Shown: positions 1 to 8,064 of the stretch, piece after piece | How the letters are laid out: every line of letters begins with the position of its first letter | How positions within the stretch are numbered: position 1 is the stretch's first letter | From: Anaerococcus ihuae | GTDB lineage: Bacteria > Bacillota > Clostridia > Tissierellales > Peptoniphilaceae | Length of the DNA: 64,000 nt | Reading direction: 5' to 3' | Assembly (NCBI RefSeq): GCF_928368155.1 | Contig: NZ_CAKMRU010000003.1 | Location: 62,001 to 126,000 of the forward strand | Made by a program: the position numbers and the translations under genes | Notes under the pieces: model-generated | What the model was told of the DNA's origin: nothing | Database searches by the model: none | What the model saw: only the letters and a program-made list of their open reading frames with translations

Positions 1-674
1 AACCCCTCTGGAATATTTTCTCCAAAAACTTGGCAAATTCCCCCAAGAGAATCTCCTTCACCTTCTGCTTCATCCAATAGCTTTCTTATTTCTTCTTCAA
101 TTTTTTCATCCAAAACAGGAATTTCTTTTCGAGAAATTTTTTCTAAATCAACCATGGGAGGATTTGCCAAATCAATTTTTATATCTTCTATCCCACCAAT
201 ATTTTTAATTCTTGATGAAATTTTTATATTTTTTTCTTCTAGAATTTGTTTTGCAATGCCTCCAGCAAGGCAAAACGGTGCGGTTAATCTTCCAGAAAAT
301 GGTCCTCCCCCATTCATATCGATTTCGCTACCGTATTTTATAAAACTAGTGTAGTCTGCATGAGATGGCCTTGGAATATCATTTAAATTTTTGTAATCTT
401 TGGATTTGAAATCTTCATTTTTTATTAGGGCACATATTGTTTTTGAAATTATTTTATTTTCCTTTACTCCAGAAATAAAAATTACCTTGTCGGCTTCTTT
501 TCTTTTTGTTGTAAATTTTGACTTACCTGGAGCCCTTCTTTGCATAAAGCTATCAAGTTTTTGCCTATCAATTTCAAAACCAATTTTTACATTATCCATC
601 ACCACCCCCATATATTCTTGGTGGCTTGATCCAAATATAGTAACTTTTAAATTTTTTCCAAAGCTTTGGCTCAT
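1..674 (-). CDS. aroC: Chorismate synthase, C-terminally truncated by window edge
   Basis: Makes chorismate from EPSP, the last step of the shikimate pathway, using reduced FMN. The 3' end lies outside the window; about 224 residues are visible. Recognisable family blocks are RRAPG (residues 46-50), PRPSHADY (101-108) and GGGPFSGR (122-129). The first active-site block reads GSSHQ (15-19) where most family members have GESHG, so the His is kept but its neighbours differ. The ATG at 674 starts one base after the aroF stop, with AAGGAAA inside the aroF end as ribosome site, so it is co-transcribed with aroF and shares its leader attenuator. Family assignment is secure; the variant motif is a direct observation. 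Confidence 0.93.
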   Translation of the reverse strand, partial: MSQSFGKNLKVTIFGSSHQEYMGVVMDNVKIGFEIDRQKLDSFMQRRAPGKSKFTTKRKEADKVIFISGVKENKIISKTICALIKNEDFKSKDYKNLNDIPRPSHADYTSFIKYGSEIDMNGGGPFSGRLTAPFCLAGGIAKQILEEKNIKISSRIKNIGGIEDIKIDLANPPMVDLEKISRKEIPVLDEKIEEEIRKLLDEAEGEGDSLGGICQVFGENIPEG

Positions 675-675
675 T

Positions 676-1686
676 TTAGATTTCCTTTCTTAAATCGTGG
701 ATTTTTTTGCTTGCCTTTAAAATTTTATCAAAATCATCTGGGACTACACATTGGGCACCGTCTGAAAAAGCCTTGGCAGGATTTTCGTGAACCTCAATCA
801 TTAGTCCATCAGCCCCAACAGCTGCCGCAGAAAGAGACAAATCTTTTACATATCTTGAAATTCCAGCTGCATGAGATGGGTCAATTATTACAGGAAGGTG
901 AGTTTTTTCATGCAAAAATGGAATAGCAGTGACATCCAAAGTATTTCTTGTTGCAGTTTCAAAAGTCCTAATTCCCCTTTCACAAAGAATTACCCTTGTA
1001 TTTCCCCTGCTCATTATATATTCAGCTGCCATCAATAATTCTTCATAAGTTGCAGCCAAGCCTCTTTTTAATAAAATAGGCTTATCAGTTTCACCAAGAG
1101 CCTTCAACAAATCAAAATTTTGCATATTTCTTGCCCCAACTTGTAAAATATCTACATTATCAAAATATTTTAATTGGTTTATTTCCATAATTTCTGAAAC
1201 AAGGGCAAGACCAGTTTCCTCTTTTGCTTTTACAAGATAATCAATGGCTTTTTTTCCATAACCTTGGAAAGAATATGGGCTAGTTCTTGGTTTAAAAGCT
1301 CCTCCCCTTAAAATTGTTGCTCCAGATTTTTTTATTTTTTGAGCTATTGATACAATTTGCTCTTCACTTTCAACTGAGCATGGTCCTGCCATAAAAACAA
1401 AAGACCCACCTCCGATTTTTGTTCCATTTTCAAGAGTAATTATTGTATCTTCTGGGTGAAATTTTCTGTTTGCCTTTTTGTATGGTTCTTGGATTCTTAT
1501 TACATCATCAACAATTTTTTTTGATTTCATATCATCTTTTGAAACCTTGGATGTATCTCCCAAAAGTCCCAAAATCGTAGTGTTTGTACCAACTGCCTTA
1601 CTAACTTTAAGACCCATATCTTCAATTTCTTTTATCAAAGCACTTAACTCAGCTTCATTAATATTATTTTTTAATTTAATAATCAT
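676..1686 (-). CDS. aroF: 3-deoxy-7-phosphoheptulonate (DAHP) synthase
   Basis: Condenses PEP and erythrose-4-phosphate to DAHP, the committing step of aromatic amino acid synthesis. At 336 aa it is the type I-beta form with an N-terminal ferredoxin-like regulatory domain (about 1-75), as in Thermotoga, followed by a TIM barrel. Visible barrel motifs are GPCSVES (101-107, metal Cys103), RGGAFKPRTSPYSFQG (127-142) and IIDPSHAAG (267-275, metal His272). The N-terminal domain in this type usually binds Phe or Tyr as feedback inhibitor. Start ATG at 1686 has ATCGGAGG upstream. First gene of the aroF-aroC operon, behind the Phe/Tyr leader peptide and attenuator described separately. Confidence 0.96.
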   Translation of the reverse strand: MIIKLKNNINEAELSALIKEIEDMGLKVSKAVGTNTTILGLLGDTSKVSKDDMKSKKIVDDVIRIQEPYKKANRKFHPEDTIITLENGTKIGGGSFVFMAGPCSVESEEQIVSIAQKIKKSGATILRGGAFKPRTSPYSFQGYGKKAIDYLVKAKEETGLALVSEIMEINQLKYFDNVDILQVGARNMQNFDLLKALGETDKPILLKRGLAATYEELLMAAEYIMSRGNTRVILCERGIRTFETATRNTLDVTAIPFLHEKTHLPVIIDPSHAAGISRYVKDLSLSAAAVGADGLMIEVHENPAKAFSDGAQCVVPDDFDKILKASKKIHDLRKEI

Positions 1687-1717
1687 ATTTCCTCCGATAA
1701 GTTTTCATCTTCTAAAT

Positions 1718-1749
1718 TAAAAAAGCTTCCTGGCTATTACCAAGAAGCT
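1718..1749 (-). terminator. Attenuator terminator of the aroF leader
   Basis: On the minus strand a 10-bp stem (arms 1740-1749 and 1724-1733, one G-U pair) with loop TAATAG is followed by a T run and lies 38 bases before the aroF start. Being between promoter and gene it must be regulatory. Its loop and 3' arm (AATAGCC at 1732-1738) can instead pair with GGCTATT at 1794-1800 in the leader, which would prevent the stem from forming. Confidence 0.88.
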
Positions 1750-1772
1750 AAAATTCAAAAAACTTAAATCTT

Positions 1773-1865
1773 TTAAAAATTTTGCACATGATAAATAGCC
1801 TTACTTTTGTCAAAAGTAAAGTTAAAAAAGTAAAAGCTATTTTGTGTAAAATTTAAGTTTTTCAT
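1773..1865 (-). CDS. Phe/Tyr-rich leader peptide of the aro operon
   Basis: A 30-codon reading frame with ATG at 1865 and an AGGAG ribosome site 7 bases upstream. It contains seven Phe and two Tyr, with Phe11-Tyr12-Phe13-Phe14 and Phe16, Phe18 clustered. It lies between a good promoter and a terminator hairpin and just upstream of the DAHP synthase gene. By analogy with pheA and trp leaders, ribosome stalling at the Phe/Tyr run would occupy RNA segment 1826-1842, freeing 1793-1808 to form the antiterminator. The peptide itself probably has no other function. Sequence features are seen directly; the regulatory role is inferred. Confidence 0.85.
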   Translation of the reverse strand: MKNLNFTQNSFYFFNFTFDKSKAIYHVQNF

Positions 1866-1893
1866 TATTTTCTCCTGTTTTAAATTTTTTTAT

Positions 1894-1922
1894 ATTATAG
1901 CACAGATAAATTTTTCAGTAAA
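1894..1922 (-). promoter_or_regulatory. Promoter of the aro leader and operon
   Basis: Minus-strand TTTACT (1917-1922) and TATAAT (1894-1899) are separated by exactly 17 bases. It lies just after the stop of the upstream pyrophosphatase gene, so the aro operon starts here and transcription should begin near 1887, giving a leader of about 200 bases. Confidence 0.8.
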
Positions 1923-1923
1923 G

Positions 1924-3579
1924 TTAATTATTGTGTGAATTCATAATAGCTTCAGTTAGTTTTGGTATAACTTGTTTTTTTCTTGATAAAACTCCTGGAG
2001 CTGAAATTGTTCCATTTTTTACCTTATTTCCAAAAACATTTTCTATATCACTTAGATAATTTCCTACAACCAAAAGCTCAGATTTTTTGTTAAAAATATC
2101 TGTAAGAACAAGGACAAAGGTATTTTCTCCCTTGGCATGAATTCTTTCTTCCATTAAATTTGTTAGCTTATCTTTTATTGGATCAAGCTCTTCTGGATTC
2201 ATTGTCATAACTTGTCCAACCCTAATTTTATCATCGCCAATTGTAAAGGCCTTTACATCTCCATCAATCAAATCCTCTGGTGATTTGTTTTTCAAACTTG
2301 TTCCTGCCTTAAACATCTTCATGGCAAATTCCTCTGGATTTATATCTGCAATTTTTGTAAGTCTATTTAAAACTCTCTTGTCAGTTTCTGTTGTTGTTGG
2401 AGACCTAAATAAAAGTGTATCAGAAATTATAGCTGCTGAAAGGATTCCTGCTATTTCTTTTGTTGGTCTAATTCCAGATTCAAAAAACATTTTCGCTACA
2501 ATTGTTGCAGTTGATCCTACAGGCTCTGCCCTAAAAAATAGGGGTTGGTTTGTAACAACATTTGCAACTCTGTGGTGGTCAATTATTTCAATAATTTCTG
2601 CATAGTCAATATCATCAACTGATTGGTTTCTTTCATTATGGTCAACTAAAATCAATTTTTTCTTTTCATCAGAAATTAAATGGTATCTTGAAATTGCCCC
2701 AAGAACCCTTCCTCTTGCATCAACAATTGGATAAGATCTAAATCTAGTTTTTCCCATTACTTCACGAACTGTATCAACCGTATCTTCTGGTGAAAAATAA
2801 ACCAAATTTTCAGTGCTCATTACATTTGCAATCGGAACTGCCATTGGCAAAAGTCTTGCCGTCATAAAGGTATCATATTCTGTCGAAATAATTGTAATAT
2901 TATTTTTTTCGGCTTCTTCTATCAAATCTTTTTTCATTTCTGACCCATTGGTCAAAATTATTAGGGAAATATTTTTATTTATAAGATATTCTTGAGCTTC
3001 AAGCCTATTTCCAGTTATAACCAAATCTCCATCCCCAACCAAGGAATTTTGAGGTGAATCTTTTTCATTCATGGCATAAACCATCATTTTCCCTGTAAAA
3101 GCTCTAGGATTTTTTGGATTTACAACGATTTTGGCTGATAGAATATCTGCAATATTTTCAAGTGGAGTATGAGTTCTTCCAATAATCCTATCATCCCAAA
3201 CCTCCATATAAGAATGGGTCAAATTTGAAAGAGAGGCTACTCCTATTAATTTTTCATTTTCATCAACTACAAAAAGAGAATTCAATTTATTTTCTTGAAT
3301 TATTGACCAGGCATTTCTAATTGGAAGAGATTCATCGACATTATAAGAATTGTCATAGTCAATATCTTTTATTTGAAGTTTCATTGAGTCCTTGTGAAGG
3401 GGAGCCTTTACTCCAAAATAATCAAGGACAAATTGGGTTTCTTGGCTAACATGACCAAGCCTTATTGGAATAGCCTCTGTATCGCCGAGCCTATTTTTTA
3501 AATTTGCATAGGCAAGGGCTGAGCAAATAGAATCAGTATCTGGATTTTTGTGACCTGTAATATAAACTGTTTGTTTCAT
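1924..3579 (-). CDS. ppaC: Manganese-dependent inorganic pyrophosphatase with CBS and DRTGG domains
   Basis: Hydrolyses pyrophosphate to phosphate in the cytoplasm. This is the family II (DHH) enzyme with an inserted regulatory unit: DHH core with DTDS at residues 14-17, CBS domain (about 70-125), DRTGG domain (about 130-240), second CBS (about 245-300), then the core resumes with a DHN and an IIDHH motif and GSTAT, and a DHHA2 domain ending in the signature SRKKQ (532-536). In this family the CBS pair binds AMP/ADP as inhibitors and ATP or diadenosine polyphosphates as activators. An upstream in-frame ATG at 3603 exists, but AGAGGT just before 3579 and family alignment favour 3579 (551 aa). 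It starts 7 bases after the CorC-like gene. Confidence 0.93.
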   Translation of the reverse strand: MKQTVYITGHKNPDTDSICSALAYANLKNRLGDTEAIPIRLGHVSQETQFVLDYFGVKAPLHKDSMKLQIKDIDYDNSYNVDESLPIRNAWSIIQENKLNSLFVVDENEKLIGVASLSNLTHSYMEVWDDRIIGRTHTPLENIADILSAKIVVNPKNPRAFTGKMMVYAMNEKDSPQNSLVGDGDLVITGNRLEAQEYLINKNISLIILTNGSEMKKDLIEEAEKNNITIISTEYDTFMTARLLPMAVPIANVMSTENLVYFSPEDTVDTVREVMGKTRFRSYPIVDARGRVLGAISRYHLISDEKKKLILVDHNERNQSVDDIDYAEIIEIIDHHRVANVVTNQPLFFRAEPVGSTATIVAKMFFESGIRPTKEIAGILSAAIISDTLLFRSPTTTETDKRVLNRLTKIADINPEEFAMKMFKAGTSLKNKSPEDLIDGDVKAFTIGDDKIRVGQVMTMNPEELDPIKDKLTNLMEERIHAKGENTFVLVLTDIFNKKSELLVVGNYLSDIENVFGNKVKNGTISAPGVLSRKKQVIPKLTEAIMNSHNN

Positions 3580-3586
3580 AATACCT

Positions 3587-4840
3587 CTAACTTTCGCTAT
3601 CAAATTTAACTCTAAGTAAATTTATTTTGTAACGTTCAACCTTCTCACAAATTAAAGTAACATCATCAATCTTTACAACATCTCCAGTTATTGGCAGACG
3701 GTTAAGATAATCTATAACCAAACCTCCAACCGAATCATTTTTAACTTCTTTTAAATTTCTATCAAAATAATCATTAAAATCATTTATATGCATACTTGCA
3801 TCAACTATAAATTCATTTTCACAAACTTTGTAGACTTTCTCATCATCAGGATCATATTCATCATATATATCTCCAACAAGCTCCTCAATTATATCTTCAA
3901 TTGAAACAAGTCCTTCCGTTCCTCCGTACTCGTCAACAACAATGGCGAGTGAAACGTTCATTTTTTTCATTGATTTAAAAAGATCAATTATATTCATATT
4001 TTCGTAGGCATAATAAGTTTGCCTAAGCATATCTTTTAAGATTGGATCACGTCCTTCAGCAACAAAAGTTACTATATCTTTCATGTGCAAAACTCCAACA
4101 ATATTGTCTATGCTCTCCCCATAAACTGGAATTCTTGAATGTTTGCACTCAATTAAAAATTTATCCAATTCTTCTTTTGTAGAATCTATTGATATTGCTT
4201 CCATATTTGTTCTTGGAGTCATAATATCAGATGCAAAAGATCCACCAAAATCAAAAACATTATTTATGATTTCACTTTCTTCATTATTTATTACACCTTG
4301 CTCTTCACCAACATCAACTATAGTTTTTAAATCTTCTTCAGTTACCTTATCAGAATTTTCCACTCCATCAGACATTTTTTTAGTAAGATATTTAGTAAAA
4401 ATTCCAAGTAAGATTACAGTAGGCTTTAAAATTATAGAAATAATAAAAATAGCCTTTGAAAATTTAAGGCCCATTTTTTCGCTGTTAATTTGAGCTGCAA
4501 GTTTTGGAGTTATCTCACCAAAAATTAATACAGTAATCGTTACAACAATTGTAGAAATCGCCGCTCCTGCTCCTCCAAAAATATCAGTAAAAAAAAGTGT
4601 TGCTATAGTTGTTGTAAGGATATTTACTATATTATTTCCAACAAGAATTGTTGTAATTGTATTTTGGCTATCATCAACGAGTTTTCTAAGTAATGTTGCA
4701 TTTTTTACTCCCTTTTCTTCAAGTTGCCTTAATTTAAATTTATTTATAGAAGTAATGGCTGTTTCAGAAGATGAAAAAAATGCTGAAAATAAAATTCCAA
4801 AAATCATTACAATTAACTCAATAATATTTTTAGTCGTCAA
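3587..4840 (-). CDS. CNNM/CorC-type membrane protein with CBS domains (hemolysin C family)
   Basis: A 417-residue protein with an N-terminal DUF21/CNNM membrane domain (about 1-185, including the FSSSETA start motif near 23-29 and GEITPK near 107), a CBS pair (about 200-330) and a C-terminal CorC_HlyC domain (about 340-415) with a typical DEYGGTEGLVS block. Family members are implicated in Mg2+ or Co2+ efflux and resistance; the hemolysin name is historical. Placed directly before the pyrophosphatase (7-base gap), whose cofactor is a divalent metal; the coupling is only suggestive. Faces pbuG across a 100-bp divergent promoter region. Confidence 0.9.
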   Translation of the reverse strand: MTTKNIIELIVMIFGILFSAFFSSSETAITSINKFKLRQLEEKGVKNATLLRKLVDDSQNTITTILVGNNIVNILTTTIATLFFTDIFGGAGAAISTIVVTITVLIFGEITPKLAAQINSEKMGLKFSKAIFIISIILKPTVILLGIFTKYLTKKMSDGVENSDKVTEEDLKTIVDVGEEQGVINNEESEIINNVFDFGGSFASDIMTPRTNMEAISIDSTKEELDKFLIECKHSRIPVYGESIDNIVGVLHMKDIVTFVAEGRDPILKDMLRQTYYAYENMNIIDLFKSMKKMNVSLAIVVDEYGGTEGLVSIEDIIEELVGDIYDEYDPDDEKVYKVCENEFIVDASMHINDFNDYFDRNLKEVKNDSVGGLVIDYLNRLPITGDVVKIDDVTLICEKVERYKINLLRVKFDSES

Positions 4841-4910
4841 AGCTTCCTCCTTGCATATATTATATGAGAAATTTATAAAAAAATAAAGTGATTAAGTAAA
4901 GTAAATATGG

Positions 4911-4916
4911 TATAAT
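4911..4916 (+). promoter_or_regulatory. -10 element of the purine permease gene
   Basis: TATAAT sits 25 bases before the chosen start at 4941. No good -35 is seen at the expected spacing, so the promoter is partial evidence only. There is no room for a purine riboswitch aptamer between this element and the gene. Confidence 0.55.
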
Positions 4917-4940
4917 ATGCACGGAAAAAAAGGAGGAATT

Positions 4941-6266
4941 ATGGAAAAAAATTCGAACGAATCACTTGCCGAAAAAATTTTCAGATTAAAAGAGAAAAAA
5001 ACAAATGTTAAAACTGAAATTATGGCAGGAATAACAACATTTATGACCATGTCTTATATTTTGGCAGTAAATCCACAAATTTTGGGAGATGCTGGAATGG
5101 ACAAGGGAGCAGTTTTTACTGCAACAATAATTTCATCAATTATTGCAATTTTAATTATGGCTTTTTATGCAAATCTTCCATTTGCACTTGCTCCAGGAAT
5201 GGGACTAAACGCATTTTTCACCTACACAGTTGTAATGACTATGGGAAAAAGTTGGGAATTTGCACTAGCAGCTGTTTTTATTGAAGGAATTATTTTTATT
5301 TTATTAACATTTTTCAATGTTCGTGAAGCAATTTTTAATGCTATTCCAAGAAGTTTAAAAACTGCAGTTTCTGTAGGAATTGGATTATTTATTGCTCTAA
5401 TAGGTTTACTAAATTCCACAGTAATTGTAAAAAATGATATAGGTCTTGGCCTTGGAAATTTAGTTAGCAAAGAAAGTTTTATATTTTTTATTGGACTTTT
5501 AATTATGGCAGTTTTAACTGCAAGAAAAACAAAGGGAGCTTTGTTAATAGGAATTGTAATTTCTACAATTATTGCTCTTTTTACTGGAGTAAGCAAGATT
5601 CCAGAAGGAGGACTTATACAACTTCCTCCATCACTTAGCCCAATATTTTTTAAATTGGATTTATCATCAGCATTTTCATTTGAAATGTTTTCTGTTGTTT
5701 TTGCATTTTTATTTGTAGACTTATTTGATACAGTAGGAACTTTGACAGGAGTTGCAACAAAGGCAAAAATGTTAGATGAAAATGGAGAATTACCAAATGC
5801 AAGTCGTGCACTTTTGGCTGATAGTATAGGAACTACTATAGGATCAATTTTAGGAACATCAACTGTAACAACTTTTGTAGAAAGTGCAACAGGAGTTGCA
5901 GAAGGTGGAAGAACAGGACTTACAGCTCTTTCAACAGGATTTTGTTTCTTCCTATCAATATTTTTCTATCCATTAATAACAATAATTCCAGCCCAAGCAA
6001 CAGCAGCTGCTCTTGTAATGGTAGGATTATTTATGATAGATTCAATAGTTGAAATAAATTTTGGAGACTTCACAGAATCATTCCCAGCCTTTATGACAAT
6101 AATTATGATGCCATTTGCCTATTCAATAGCAGAAGGAATCGCCTTTGGAATGATTTCATATGCAATCGTAAAATTATTAACAGGAAAAGGAAAAGAAGTT
6201 TCCCCACTTGTTTATGTACTTGCCCTAGTATTTTTACTAAGATATATGCTTCCATTATTTTCATAA
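4941..6266 (+). CDS. pbuG: NCS2-family purine (guanine/hypoxanthine or adenine) permease
   Basis: Imports nucleobases across the cytoplasmic membrane. The 441-residue protein is hydrophobic throughout with the AzgA/PbuG-type hallmark GITTFMTMSYILAVNP near residue 33 and LPFALAPGMGLNAFF near 85, followed by a DLFDTVGTLTGVA block in the middle. Length matches the family. The ATG at 4917 opens the frame, but GGAGG lies just before 4941, so I choose the latter. Monocistronic, ending in a hairpin at 6280-6302. With xpt nearby it fits purine salvage. Exact substrate cannot be read from sequence. Confidence 0.9.
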   Translation: MEKNSNESLAEKIFRLKEKKTNVKTEIMAGITTFMTMSYILAVNPQILGDAGMDKGAVFTATIISSIIAILIMAFYANLPFALAPGMGLNAFFTYTVVMTMGKSWEFALAAVFIEGIIFILLTFFNVREAIFNAIPRSLKTAVSVGIGLFIALIGLLNSTVIVKNDIGLGLGNLVSKESFIFFIGLLIMAVLTARKTKGALLIGIVISTIIALFTGVSKIPEGGLIQLPPSLSPIFFKLDLSSAFSFEMFSVVFAFLFVDLFDTVGTLTGVATKAKMLDENGELPNASRALLADSIGTTIGSILGTSTVTTFVESATGVAEGGRTGLTALSTGFCFFLSIFFYPLITIIPAQATAAALVMVGLFMIDSIVEINFGDFTESFPAFMTIIMMPFAYSIAEGIAFGMISYAIVKLLTGKGKEVSPLVYVLALVFLLRYMLPLFS

Positions 6267-6279
6267 ATAAGCAAACAAA

Positions 6280-6302
6280 AATTCCCCATTATTTGGGGAA
6301 TT
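6280..6302. repeat. Left copy of duplicated terminator hairpin flanking the IS110 region
   Basis: AATTCCCC-ATTATTT-GGGGAATT, a perfect 8-bp stem. The identical 23 bases recur at 8065-8087. This left copy has lost its plus-strand T tail (CAGTCTG follows), while the right copy keeps one, so it looks like one ancestral bidirectional terminator of pbuG split and duplicated by an insertion. Confidence 0.9.
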
Positions 6303-6386
6303 CAGTCTGTTGACAAACTAAAAATTTTTCCATTTCGAGCGAACGCAGTGAGTCGAGAAATCTCGTGAGATCTCTTGTATCATATA

Positions 6387-6512
6387 GTTGTAGTCATTCT
6401 ATGGAAATTTACAATAGAATATTATACACTAAACATAGTGTTGTGGAATGTTTGATATCTCTATAGCTTTGACTATTTCATGGAGACTACAACCACATAG
6501 CTATGTTTTTTT
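6387..6512 (+). ncRNA. Candidate IS110 bridge RNA region
   Basis: Upstream non-coding region of the IS110 transposase with nested structure: an outer perfect 9-bp stem (6387-6395 with 6485-6493) enclosing two hairpins (ATTCTAT/ATAGAAT at 6396-6420 and ACACTA/TAGTGT at 6426-6441) and an unpaired tract. It is followed by the palindrome ACATAGCTATGT and a T run (about 6494-6512). IS110-group elements encode a bridge RNA in the left-end non-coding region with a similar multi-stem layout. Which loops bind target and donor DNA I cannot tell. Confidence 0.6.
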
Positions 6513-6604
6513 GTTTATTAGTTAGATAGCGCTTGACGCTTTATTGTACAAGGTTACATGACATTTCTTATGTGGATGCACAACTATTTTTTTCGGAGGT
6601 TTTT

Positions 6605-7774
6605 ATGATTTTTTTGGGAATTGATGTTTCTAAGTTTAAACATAACTGTTTTCTTTCTGATGGGGATAATTTTGATATGGGGGAACATTTTGAAATTAAG
6701 AATTCTAGAGAGGGTTTTGATTTTTTAATTGATAAACTTTCTTCTTATGATAGGGATAATATTAGAATAGGATTAGAATATACTGGTAATTATCATCTCA
6801 ACTTATCTAGATTTCTTCTTGATTTGAATTTTAATATTCACTTTTTTAACCCTTTTCAAACTTGTCTTTTTAGAAGAGCTGATAGTTTTAGAAATACTAA
6901 AACTGATAAGGTTGATGCTTTCTTCATTGCTAAGCTTTTAAAAACTACCTGTGATTCTAATCCTACTCTTTTTGAATTTTATCATAATTATGATCTTAAG
7001 TCACTATGTAGGTATAAGTCTATTTTGAAAAGGGATAGGTCTAGATTAAAAAACTCTATTGTTTCTTTTTTGGATATTGTTTTTCCTGAACTTTGTAATG
7101 TTTGTAATGATGTTTTTTCTAAGTATGTTCTTGCTATCCTTTATGAGTTTTCTTCTGCTTATGAAATTTCTAAGGCTAATATTACTAGGCTTTCTAATTT
7201 AATTAAGAATGCATCTAGAGGTGCTTATTCTAAGGATAAGGCTTTGATTATTAGGGATGCTGCTAGAAATTCTATTGGGTATTTTTCTTATTCTGTTTCT
7301 TTTCAATTGAAACAGTCTATTGATTATTTGTATTTTTTGGATAGGAAAATTGATGAGATTAATGTAATGATTAAGCCTTTACTTGATGATATTAATAGTC
7401 CTATTATGAGTATTCCTGGTATTGGTATTGAACTTGGTCCTACTATTATTTCTGAAATTGGGGATATTAACAGATTTGATTCTTCTTCTAAGTTGTTGGC
7501 TTATGTTGGTTTGGATCCTTCTATAAGTCAATCTGGGACTTTTCATTCTTCTTTTAGTACTATGAGTAAAAGAGGTAGTTCTTATTTGCGTGATAGTTTG
7601 TTTAAGGCTGCTTTTATTATTAGTCAAATTGAACCTGTTTTTAAAGAATATTATTTAAAAAAGAAGGCTGAGGGAAAACATCATTATGTGGCTCTTACTC
7701 ATGTAGCAAGAAAATTGGTTAGGGTAATATTCTATTTATTGAAAGAAAATGAAGTATATGTGAGTAAAGTTTAA
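6605..7774 (+). CDS. IS110-family transposase (DEDD recombinase)
   Basis: A 389-residue recombinase that cuts and joins DNA under guidance of a bridge RNA. N-terminal RuvC-like DEDD domain: Asp7 (GIDVSK), Glu58 (GLEYTGNY), Asp101 and Asp104 (TDKVDA). C-terminal Transposase_20 domain has IPGIGIELGPTIISEIG, then GLDPSISQSG with the likely catalytic Ser. The frame opens at 6533 but CGGAGG lies just before the ATG at 6605 and the protein start MIFLGIDVSK fits the family. The coding strand is strikingly T-rich, unlike the A-rich coding strands of neighbours, consistent with acquisition. Appears intact. Confidence 0.95.
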   Translation: MIFLGIDVSKFKHNCFLSDGDNFDMGEHFEIKNSREGFDFLIDKLSSYDRDNIRIGLEYTGNYHLNLSRFLLDLNFNIHFFNPFQTCLFRRADSFRNTKTDKVDAFFIAKLLKTTCDSNPTLFEFYHNYDLKSLCRYKSILKRDRSRLKNSIVSFLDIVFPELCNVCNDVFSKYVLAILYEFSSAYEISKANITRLSNLIKNASRGAYSKDKALIIRDAARNSIGYFSYSVSFQLKQSIDYLYFLDRKIDEINVMIKPLLDDINSPIMSIPGIGIELGPTIISEIGDINRFDSSSKLLAYVGLDPSISQSGTFHSSFSTMSKRGSSYLRDSLFKAAFIISQIEPVFKEYYLKKKAEGKHHYVALTHVARKLVRVIFYLLKENEVYVSKV

Positions 7775-7794
7775 AAATAATATTAGAATATTTT

Positions 7795-7919
7795 AAACCA
7801 TCAAGCTTGATGGTTTGTTTACTATGCTCATTTTTATGTTATTTTATATTTAAATCTCATATTTAATAGAAAAATAGGTTCATATTTAATGAATATTCAT
7901 AAAATATAAACCTATTTTT
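7795..7919. terminator. Hairpins downstream of the IS110 transposase
   Basis: The 22-base palindrome at 7795-7816 (ACCATCAAG and its complement) ends in TTTGTTT and could stop transposase transcription. A second stem pairs AAAAATAGGTT (7870-7880) with AACCTATTTTT (7909-7919) and has T tails in both directions. The rest of 7775-8064 holds only AT-rich repeat DNA; I see no gene. Confidence 0.6.
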
Positions 7920-8064
7920 ATTAGTTTGATTTTTTTATTTTTTTCTTGACATCCGATAGTTAGTCTCCATGCGTTCGTTTCACTCACTTAGTCGAGATGG
8001 GTTAGTATTAATTTAATTCTAAATTACTAATAATTCTTAATAATTAGACTTTGTCTACGCTCTG

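Larger units (their letters stand above)
6303..8064. mobile_element. Insertion between duplicated terminators, containing IS110-family element
   Basis: This 1762-bp stretch lies between two identical terminator hairpins. Its ends carry CTGTTGACAAA (6307-6317) and TTTGTCTACGCTCTGA (8050-8065), which form imperfect inverted repeats (TCAG-six bases-GACAAA). The same two end sequences bound a 323-bp element at 19862-20184. I infer an older small repeat element of about 300 bp into which an IS110-family element of about 1.4 kb inserted later. The exact IS110 ends cannot be fixed from sequence alone. The right part also has a GTCGAGATGGGTTA motif (7991-8004) shared with the repeat at 46940-47089. 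Confidence 0.65.

Noticed and set aside
1687-1890. T-box leader before aroF
   Set aside because: No T-box motif or stem I specifier layout is visible; the leader peptide attenuator explains the terminator better.
4840-4941. Possible purine riboswitch before pbuG or xpt
   Set aside because: Both leaders are under 30 bases from the -10-predicted start; no aptamer can fit.
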